Origin: Melioribacteraceae bacterium
Lineage (GTDB): Bacteria > Bacteroidota > Ignavibacteria > Ignavibacteriales > Melioribacteraceae
Direction: 5' to 3'
Length of the DNA: 39,170 bases
Assembly: GCA_021647785.1 (NCBI GenBank)
Contig: JAKIUC010000042.1
Span: forward strand, 1-39,170
In this document: in pieces, positions 33,183-39,170 of the stretch
Numbering within the stretch: the first letter of the stretch is position 1
Layout: each line of letters begins with the position of its first letter
The notes under the pieces: model-generated
Database searches by the model: none
What the model saw: the letters and a program-made list of their open reading frames with translations, nothing else
What the model was told of the DNA's origin: nothing
Program-made: the position numbers and the translations under genes

Positions 33183-33851
33183 TTAATTAGAGATAAATAA
33201 ATATCCCTCTCCATAAACCGACTTAATAAATTTATTACCAGTACATTCTTCTAATTTATTTCTAAGATGTTTTACTGTTACGTCCACAACATTTGTAGAT
33301 GGGGAAAACTTTAACTTCCAAACATCTTCGCAAAGAGTTTCCCTACTAATTATCTCCTCTCTATTTTCCAAAAAATATTTGAGTAATTCAAACTCCATTT
33401 CAGGAAGTTTAATTGATTCAGTTTCTGTTTCAAGAATATGTGTAATAAGATTTAGAGACAAATTGTTAAATTCAATTACATTTTTCGAAAACTTATCTCT
33501 TCTTATTATGGCATTTACTCTTGCAAGTACTTCTTCAAACGAGAATGGTTTTGTTACATAATCATCAGCTCCACAATTTAGAGCTTCAACTTTGTTGGTA
33601 AGGTTTGTTAATGCAGTAAGTAAAATAATTGGGGTTTGGTTATTTGCACTCCTAATTCTCTTGCAAACATTTATACCTGTTACCTTTGGTAGTCTCCAAT
33701 CTAAAAGAATTAAATCGAACTTTTCTTTTGAAACAATATCAAGAGCTGTAGCCCCATCATAACAAAGAGTAGTTTTAAAGCCTTCATCATTAAAATTTTT
33801 CTTTAATGAGTTAGCAATTTTTTTTTCATCCTCTACAATTAATATCTTCAT
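33183..33851 (-). CDS. OmpR/CusR-type response regulator
   Basis: 222 residues from the ATG at 33851. GGAAG five bases upstream decides for it over the ATG at 33866. Receiver domain: acidic pocket VEDE (6-9), phospho-acceptor D51 in LILLDWRLP, switch residue T in LLTALT and K in DDYVTKPF. The C-terminal winged helix ends with VVDVTVKHLRNKLEE and FIKSVYGEGYLF, the OmpR/PhoB pattern. It is the first gene of the regulator-kinase pair. Dyads in the 33867-34006 gap could be its binding sites, which would make the cytochrome and its own operon the likely targets. Confidence 0.93.
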   Translation of the reverse strand: MKILIVEDEKKIANSLKKNFNDEGFKTTLCYDGATALDIVSKEKFDLILLDWRLPKVTGINVCKRIRSANNQTPIILLTALTNLTNKVEALNCGADDYVTKPFSFEEVLARVNAIIRRDKFSKNVIEFNNLSLNLITHILETETESIKLPEMEFELLKYFLENREEIISRETLCEDVWKLKFSPSTNVVDVTVKHLRNKLEECTGNKFIKSVYGEGYLFISN

Positions 33852-33866
33852 TTTACTTCCCTTCAT

Positions 33867-34006
33867 AAATCAAATATATGAAATATCATTTAAAAAGTGT
33901 TTAATAGAATTGTGAAAAATTTTTCATAATTATTTCCTTTCAAAGAGCAAACAACATTTTTACATTATGAATGTAAATTTAATTAATTAACAATATGGAG
34001 GATGTA
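33867..34006. promoter_or_regulatory. Divergent control region with two dyads
   Basis: The gap between the response regulator (minus) and the octaheme cytochrome (plus). TGAAAAATTTTTCA (33913-33926) is a perfect 14-bp palindrome. TTTACATT-ATG-AATGTAAA (33959-33977) is an 8-bp inverted repeat 30 bp before the cytochrome ATG. OmpR-family regulators bind paired half-sites, so either could be an operator. Unproven. Confidence 0.4.
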
Positions 34007-35962
34007 ATGAAAAAAGCATTACTAATTTTATTATCACTTTTCTTTGCTTCAAATTTTATTTTTTCACAAACTTTTGTTGGTCCAGAAAAGTGCATGCAAT
34101 GTCATAGCAATATGTCTGGCTGGAGAACATCACTACATGCAAATGGATTTTCAGTAGTTTTGGACGACTCAAAAACAATGCAGCCGCTATATGGTGTGGT
34201 TAACGATTATGATGACAACGGCATTGATGATTTTCATGATGGATTGAATTTCAATGATATCTCGAGTGTTTTTGATCCATTTAAACCTAATGCACCTATT
34301 CTCGCATATTCAGCTGCGGCTGGATATACGGTTACTATTGGTGAAGTAACAAGCAGGGTACACTTAACATACGGTACTGCTCTTTTTAAACAGCGTTATG
34401 CATTAAAGATGCCATCTGCAAGTGGTGCACTTTCAGCAGATCTTTACATTGGTCCTATTCAATATAATGATAAAAATCATAGTTATGCTCTTTACAATGC
34501 TCAAGTTTGGTGGGTTTATGTTGATGGACAACCAACTAACGAACCAATTTTTACCGCAGCATCTACATTGGCAGATATAGCTACGAATAAGAAAAGTATA
34601 TCAAAAGGTTGTATGGGCTGTCACACCACAGGATTTGTAGTGAATCCTAAAGATGCTAATGGAGAGTGGACGATGACAGGCGGTGCAATTGACCCTGCCA
34701 CAGTGGGAATGTACACTGATAATAACATTTATGATTTTGATGGAGACGGCGTTAAAGAACAAATGAACACTGGTTGTGAATCATGCCACGGAGCTGGCAG
34801 CGATCATGCTTCTACTCCTACAAAGGATAATATTATTAATCCACTTACTGATTTAACGGCTGAACAAGGAAATAACCTATGCGGAATGTGCCACAACAGA
34901 GGTAAAAGTAAACCAAACAATACTTTTAGTTATCCTTATGATGATGCAAATATGCAAGGTTGGGCTATTGGTGATATGGTTACAGATTACTTTACAGATG
35001 GCGGCGGCTATTATGGTGATAAAGTATCTGACGGACCTAAGAGTTCAAAAAAACATCGCCAGCAATTTCTTGATTTTTACCAATCAAGCAAACCTACTTT
35101 TCAATACAAAAATGTAACATGTTTCGATTGCCATGATGTTCATAATGATAACAAACACCACATGCGAAGAGAAATTGTAGAAGATGACTCAACAGGAGCG
35201 GAACTAATTATTGCTACTGATAACGATAACAATACTCTTTGTTTAGCTTGCCACGCTACACATGGCGATTTTGAGGCAATAACAAAAGAGATGGTTGCAG
35301 ACTATGATAATAACGTAACAGGAATTGGAGAAATTGTATCGGCACATACAAACCATAGTTACGATCCGGAAAACGGTCCTTCAAGATGTAGCAAATGTCA
35401 TAATCCTAAAACAATTAAAAGTGCTTTACCTTATGATATTCATTCTCATACTTTTGAAGCAATACCACCTCAAAAAACGAATGAATTTGCAATGCCAAAC
35501 TCATGTTCAGTAAGCTGCCACAGAAGTATAGAGAATAGTGCAACACCAATGTTTAATACTGGTGTGGATGCTTCCCTTACCGATTGGAGTGAAGCTTCTG
35601 ATGTAGCCCTTGCAACAAAGTTGATGGAATACTATGGACCAGATGGTTCTTGGTGGAATCATACAGTTAGTGTTGAAAGGATTTCTAATAATATTCCTTC
35701 TGAGTTTGTACTTGGTCAAAACTACCCAAATCCATTTAACCCAACTACATCAATCGATTTTTCAATTACACAACAAAGTGATGTAAACATTACAGTATAT
35801 AACGCTGTTGGGCAAGCAGTAGAAGTATTAGTTAATGATAACGTACCTGCTGGTACTTATAAAATAAACTGGAATGCCTCAAGATTTGCAAGTGGTGTTT
35901 ACTTCTACAGAATGGATGCCGGCGAATTTGTAAAAACTCAGAAAATGATTCTGCTTAAATAG
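34007..35962 (+). CDS. Octaheme c-type cytochrome with T9SS sorting domain
   Basis: 651 residues from the ATG at 34007; GGAGG at 33997-34001 decides against the ATG at 33995. A signal peptide (MKKALLILLSLFFASNFIFS) is followed by seven CXXCH sites at residues 29-33, 202-206, 257-261, 292-296, 372-376, 412-416 and 461-465, plus a CX3CH site (C500-S-V-S-C504-H505). CX3CH has been seen as a variant haem-c site in other multihaem proteins. Asp/Asn-rich spacers such as YDDNGIDDF and YDFDGDGVKE look like Ca2+-binding loops. The C-terminus (from ~565) is a T9SS type A domain, with QNYPNPFNPTTS. The protein would be matured by Ccm in the periplasm, then exported to the surface, where it could move electrons to external acceptors. 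The reaction is unknown. Confidence 0.9.
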   Translation: MKKALLILLSLFFASNFIFSQTFVGPEKCMQCHSNMSGWRTSLHANGFSVVLDDSKTMQPLYGVVNDYDDNGIDDFHDGLNFNDISSVFDPFKPNAPILAYSAAAGYTVTIGEVTSRVHLTYGTALFKQRYALKMPSASGALSADLYIGPIQYNDKNHSYALYNAQVWWVYVDGQPTNEPIFTAASTLADIATNKKSISKGCMGCHTTGFVVNPKDANGEWTMTGGAIDPATVGMYTDNNIYDFDGDGVKEQMNTGCESCHGAGSDHASTPTKDNIINPLTDLTAEQGNNLCGMCHNRGKSKPNNTFSYPYDDANMQGWAIGDMVTDYFTDGGGYYGDKVSDGPKSSKKHRQQFLDFYQSSKPTFQYKNVTCFDCHDVHNDNKHHMRREIVEDDSTGAELIIATDNDNNTLCLACHATHGDFEAITKEMVADYDNNVTGIGEIVSAHTNHSYDPENGPSRCSKCHNPKTIKSALPYDIHSHTFEAIPPQKTNEFAMPNSCSVSCHRSIENSATPMFNTGVDASLTDWSEASDVALATKLMEYYGPDGSWWNHTVSVERISNNIPSEFVLGQNYPNPFNPTTSIDFSITQQSDVNITVYNAVGQAVEVLVNDNVPAGTYKINWNASRFASGVYFYRMDAGEFVKTQKMILLK

Positions 35963-36005
35963 TATCAAATGATACTAACTAAAAGTAGTTATTTATACTA
36001 TAACA

Positions 36006-36040
36006 AAAACCCTCTCTAACATTGTGTTAGAGAGGGTTTT
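36006..36040. terminator. Strong bidirectional terminator
   Basis: 16-bp perfect stem AAAACCCTCTCTAACA / TGTTAGAGAGGGTTTT with a 3-base loop, and T-runs on both strands. It lies between the convergent cytochrome and arginase genes. Confidence 0.95.
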
Positions 36041-36064
36041 CTATTTTAAATATTTCCGAAATAA

Positions 36065-36991
36065 TTATAGAATTCTCTTTCCCATACTGGATGCAACAAG
36101 CTCGGCAGCAAACTCGGCACTTCTATTTTTATTATCGAGAATTGGATTTGTCTCAGCAATTTCAAGTGATGCCATACAGCCACACTCCGCAATTGTTTCC
36201 ATAATTAGATGTGTTTCGCGGTAACTTAAACCGCCAGGAACGGGAGTTCCAACACCAGGGGCAACATCAGGGTCAACAGAATCGAGGTCAAAACTTACGT
36301 GTATGTGATCAACACGTTCTTTTAACTCTTTTAGAATTTTAGTGATAATAAAGTTTATTCCTTTTCTATCAATATCTGTCATTGTATAAACTTGAAGGTT
36401 TAGATCCTGAATTGTTTTTCTCTCTCTCGAATCAATACTTCGTATTCCAAGTAATGCAATATTTTCTGGCTCTACTTTTGGGGCAAAGCCTTTGATGTGA
36501 GTAAGAGCTTCATTTCCTAATCCGAGAGCAGCAGCAACTGGCATACCATGAATATTGCCCGAAGGAGTAGTCTCTTCGGTGTTCATATCGGAGTGTGCAT
36601 CAATCCAAATTACTCCAAGTCTTTTATTGCTCTTTTTACAATGAGCTGCAATACCTGCAATTGAACCAAGTGCAATTGAATGGTCGCCCCCAAGACAGAG
36701 TGGGAAATGTCCAGCATCTAAAGACTTTTCAACCATTAAAGCAAGTTCCTCAGAGGTTTTAACAATCTCCTTTAAGTACTTCAATTTTGTATGTTTAACA
36801 GATTGCTTCTCTTGATTCTGAATATAGATATCGCCCAAATCAACAACATCATAACCCATTTTAATTAGTTTGTTCTCAATGCCAGCAATCCTCAATGCTG
36901 ATGCACCCATATCAACGCCACGCCTATCAGCACCAAGGTCCATAGGAAATCCGATTACATCAATTCGTTTTGTGTTTTTTACTTTATTCAT
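36065..36991 (-). CDS. rocF: Arginase
   Basis: 308 residues, the usual length. The ureohydrolase Mn2+ motifs are all present: GGDHS (101-105), DAHSD (131-135) and SFDLDSVDPD (233-242). The NTEETTPSGNIHGMPVA block is the arginase form (N-T-x-x-T-x-x-S-G-N-x-H-G-M-P) that binds the arginine alpha-amino/carboxyl end, rather than agmatinase. The N-terminal GFPMDLGADRRGVDMGASALR is also typical. It hydrolyses L-arginine to ornithine and urea in the cytosol and feeds polyamine or proline synthesis. Monocistronic, with a strong terminator downstream and the purine permease divergent. Confidence 0.93.
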   Translation of the reverse strand: MNKVKNTKRIDVIGFPMDLGADRRGVDMGASALRIAGIENKLIKMGYDVVDLGDIYIQNQEKQSVKHTKLKYLKEIVKTSEELALMVEKSLDAGHFPLCLGGDHSIALGSIAGIAAHCKKSNKRLGVIWIDAHSDMNTEETTPSGNIHGMPVAAALGLGNEALTHIKGFAPKVEPENIALLGIRSIDSRERKTIQDLNLQVYTMTDIDRKGINFIITKILKELKERVDHIHVSFDLDSVDPDVAPGVGTPVPGGLSYRETHLIMETIAECGCMASLEIAETNPILDNKNRSAEFAAELVASSMGKRIL

Positions 36992-37117
36992 TTTTTACCA
37001 TAAGTTTTTTCTTTGATGTTAAAATTAAATAATCTTTCTCTAATTTTTTGTAATTTTCTGCAAATAAAAATTAAACGTTAATCTGTAAAAAAATATTACA
37101 ACTCTAAGAGGAAAGGA

Positions 37118-38419
37118 ATGATTGCAAAGTATTTTCAATTTGACGAACTAAATACAAACTATAAAAAAGAAGTTGTTGCGGGATTTACAACCTTTGTAAC
37201 AATGGCGTACATCATTATTGTTAATCCAAAAATACTTGAAGCTGCAGGCATTCCAGTTGGACCATCAATGGTAGCCACTATTATCAGTGCATTCTTTGGT
37301 ACACTGGCAATGGGAGTCTATGCAAAGCGTCCTTTTGCAATTGCTCCATATATGGGCGAAAATGCTTTTATTGCTTTCACGGTTGTTAAGGTACTTGGCT
37401 TTAGCTGGCAAACGGCACTCGGTGCTATTTTTCTCTCTGGTGTTTTATTTACAATTTTAACAATTACAAAAGTTAGAGGGTGGCTCGCAAATGCAATTCC
37501 TGAATCTCTAAAAATTGCTTTCGCTGTAGGAATTGGTTTCTTCCTTGCCTTTATTGGACTTAATGAAACCGGTATAATTACACTTGGCGTTCCTGGTGCT
37601 CCAGTTAAGGTTGGTAATTTGCATACAACCTCCAATTTGCTTGCTATTGTTGGGCTTCTATCCATTGCAATTTTAATGATTAGAAAAATGAATGCTGCAA
37701 TTTTAATCGGAATTATTTCCACAACCATTCTTGGATTTGTTTTCGGTGCAACACAAATTCCGGATAATTTTGTAAGTATGCCACCGGATGTTTCAGAAAT
37801 ATTTTTACAACTTGATATTACTGGTGCAATAACTTGGGGGTTTCTTGCCGTAATTCTCACAGTTTTTGTTATGGATTTTGTTGATACAATGGGTACACTA
37901 ATCGGTGTCTCCTACCGTGCTGGTTTTCTCGATAAAGATGGCAATCTACCGGAGATTGAAAAACCAATGCTTTGTGATTCAACGGCAACAATAGTTGGTG
38001 CATTATTTGGTACAACAACAACTGGAACATTCATCGAATCTGCTGCTGGTATTGAAGCTGGTGGGCGTTCTGGCTTTACATCGGTTGTTACAGCGCTTCT
38101 TTTTCTTGTTGCTCTCTTCTTTACCCCAATATTAACAGTGGTTCCGCCTTATGCGTATGGCTCTGCCCTTATCATTGTTGGAATGCTAATGTTACGTCCA
38201 ATAACAAAATTAAATTTTGATGACTTAACAGATGTAATACCTGCATTTATTACAATTGCATTAATGAGTTTTACATATAATATTGGAATTGGAATGACCG
38301 CCGGATTTGTACTCTATCCTATTGCAAAACTTGTTGGCGGCAAATCGAATGAGATACATCCTGCAATGTGGATTTTCTTTAGAGTATCAATTTTGTTTTA
38401 TGTTTTTTATCCTTATTGA
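37118..38419 (+). CDS. NCS2-family purine permease (AzgA/PbuG-like)
   Basis: 433 residues. It starts FQFDELNTNYKKEVVAGFTT, then FVTMAYIIIVNP. Transport-domain motifs are PYMGENAFIAFTVV, IGFFLAFIGL, VFVMDFVDTMGTLIGVSYRAG and LFGTTTTGTFIESAAGIEAGGRSGFTSVV, all of the AzgA/PbuG group of H+-coupled guanine, hypoxanthine or adenine importers. Fourteen helices (7+7) are expected, and the length is normal. AGGAAAGGA directly precedes the ATG. It appears monocistronic. Which purine it carries cannot be read. Confidence 0.92.
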   Translation: MIAKYFQFDELNTNYKKEVVAGFTTFVTMAYIIIVNPKILEAAGIPVGPSMVATIISAFFGTLAMGVYAKRPFAIAPYMGENAFIAFTVVKVLGFSWQTALGAIFLSGVLFTILTITKVRGWLANAIPESLKIAFAVGIGFFLAFIGLNETGIITLGVPGAPVKVGNLHTTSNLLAIVGLLSIAILMIRKMNAAILIGIISTTILGFVFGATQIPDNFVSMPPDVSEIFLQLDITGAITWGFLAVILTVFVMDFVDTMGTLIGVSYRAGFLDKDGNLPEIEKPMLCDSTATIVGALFGTTTTGTFIESAAGIEAGGRSGFTSVVTALLFLVALFFTPILTVVPPYAYGSALIIVGMLMLRPITKLNFDDLTDVIPAFITIALMSFTYNIGIGMTAGFVLYPIAKLVGGKSNEIHPAMWIFFRVSILFYVFYPY

Positions 38420-38522
38420 TAATAGATATAACATGAATTAGGATTTAGAACATCGCTTTGCCAAACAGAAATTAATTGAGTAATTTAACCAAAGCAAAAT
38501 ATTTAAATTATAGACCTAAATT

Positions 38523-38765
38523 ATGAATTTACAGTCGCAAAAAATATCATTTGTACAAGAATTTCTCAACCTACAGAGTGAAGAAACAATCTTGTTGTTT
38601 GAAGAGTTGTTAAGAAAATCTAAAAGGCACCTTGCAAATAATGAGTTACATCCAATGACTTTTGAAGAATTCAACAAAAGAATTGATATATCTTTAGAGG
38701 ACTCTAAAGAGGGGCGATTAATAGAATCTGAAGAATTATTATCCGAGATAGAAAAGTGGAGTTGA
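38523..38765 (+). CDS. Small antitoxin-like protein without detectable toxin
   Basis: 80 residues, helical and acidic: MNLQSQKISFVQEFLNLQSE, TILLFEELLRKSKR, and a C-terminal MTFEEFNKRIDISLEDSKEG ... SEELLSEIEKWS. The 'M-(T/S)-x-E-E-F-x-x-R-I-D-x-S-L-E-D-S-x-x-G' block is frequent in Bacteroidota antitoxins paired with RelE/ParE toxins. A toxin would be expected to overlap the stop. A TTG directly overlapping it gives only LKKYS before a stop, so a toxin is missing or decayed. It is 103 bp after the purine permease. Confidence 0.6.
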   Translation: MNLQSQKISFVQEFLNLQSEETILLFEELLRKSKRHLANNELHPMTFEEFNKRIDISLEDSKEGRLIESEELLSEIEKWS

Positions 38766-38904
38766 AAAAGTATAGTTAACCAACGAAGACTCAAAACACA
38801 TTTTTCATCTTTCACCTCTACTATTTTATATTTGAAAAAATGGTTTTATCTTCTATTCTATTTATATAATCTATACCTCCTTCTACAACTATATTATTCT
38901 TTAC

Positions 38905-39008
38905 TATACCGACAATGAAATGGTTTTCGGATTTTTAAAGTTGAAAGTTGTCGGCACATAACAACAAAATTGTCATGCAGAGCGGGATAATTTGTGTTGT
39001 GTATATAT
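38905..39008 (+). repeat. Intergenic foldback repeat, copy F
   Basis: Begins TATACCGACAATGAAATGG, then TTTTCGGATTTTTAAAG, AAGTTGTCGGCACATAACAA and AAAATTGTC (to about 38974), and closes with TTGTGTTGTGTATATA (38993-39008). The order parallels the minus strand of copy A. It lies just upstream of rimO. Confidence 0.65.
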
Positions 39009-39044
39009 AATAATAAGAAAACAACAAATTTCAGGAGACTTCTT

Positions 39045-39170
39045 TTGAAGAAACAAAAAATTGGAATAATAACAATGGGCTGTTCAAAAAACGCTGTGGA
39101 TTCAGAACGTTTAATGGCTCAATTAAAAACAAATGATTTCGAAATAGTGGACGACCCAAACGATGCGGAC
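39045..39170 (+). CDS. rimO: Ribosomal protein S12 methylthiotransferase RimO, N-terminal part (cut by window edge)
   Basis: 42 codons from a TTG start; AGGAG at 39033-39037 supports it. The peptide has KKQKIGIITMGCSKNAVDSE followed by RLMAQL, the N-terminal methylthiotransferase domain start with the first auxiliary-cluster cysteine in GCSKN-x-V-D-S-E, which is the RimO form (MiaB has GCQMN). RimO is a radical-SAM enzyme that methylthiolates an aspartate of S12. The rest, including the radical-SAM cysteine motif, is outside the window. Confidence 0.9.
   Translation, partial: MKKQKIGIITMGCSKNAVDSERLMAQLKTNDFEIVDDPNDAD

Noticed and set aside
36065-36991. Agmatinase (speB)
   Set aside because: The S-G-N-I-H-G-M-P block and the overall spacing are of the arginase type.
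37318-37860. 180-codon minus-strand open frame
   Set aside because: Antisense shadow of the purine permease; the plus-strand protein has full family motifs.

Overview
The window looks like chromosome from an AT-rich, Gram-negative member of the Ignavibacteria/Chlorobi side of the Bacteroidota. Two large secreted proteins end in the NYPNP(F/Y)NPTT type of type IX secretion (T9SS) sorting domain. There are outer-membrane beta-barrels and a TonB-dependent receptor, Shine-Dalgarno sequences are mixed in strength, and TAnnTTTG promoter-like boxes precede some genes. No rRNA, tRNA or CRISPR array was seen.

Layout. 1-282: end of an insertion sequence with the start of an ISNCY/IS1202-type transposase. 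391-2238: NhaC-type Na+/H+ antiporter. 2562-5822 (minus): compact three-gene restriction-modification operon, with a putative endonuclease between two unrelated methyltransferases. 6186-7076 (minus): EamA exporter. 7130-9100: decayed accessory stretch holding a 37-bp-armed inverted-repeat element, a frameshifted DUF559 gene, and remnants of a membrane-fusion protein and a VTC-domain protein joined in one reading frame. 9174-9929: stand-alone RecB/Cas4-like nuclease. 10045-14214 (minus): ~1390-residue T9SS cargo with a C39-like peptidase domain and five near-identical repeats. 14870-17742: acetyltransferase, MscS-type channel and ThDP-enzyme operon. 17852-21916: three outer-membrane proteins, including a TonB-dependent receptor.

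22132-27492 (minus): deoxyhypusine-synthase-family enzyme, an archaeal-type AAA ATPase, a sodium:solute symporter with a tiny membrane partner, and an unknown membrane protein. 27956-31711: ccmC-ccmD-ccmE-ccmF cytochrome c maturation cluster with a CxxxY-type CcmE. 31781-33851 (minus): two-component system, divergent from an octaheme T9SS-exported cytochrome (34007-35962). 36065-36991 (minus): arginase. 37118-38419: purine permease. 38523-38765: orphan antitoxin-like gene. 39045 to the edge: start of rimO.

Functional links. The Ccm genes would attach haem to c-type cytochromes such as the adjacent octaheme protein, and the two-component system sits between them. The deoxyhypusine-synthase-like enzyme, the arginase and the spermidine/thialysine-type acetyltransferase are all at home in arginine/polyamine metabolism, though they are scattered.

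Between genes there is a recurring family of short foldback repeats (starting TATACCGACAATGAA) at about 6030, 14336, 18700, 21931 and 38905. It is the strongest unexplained structural signal. Strong candidate intrinsic terminators mark most convergent gene ends.
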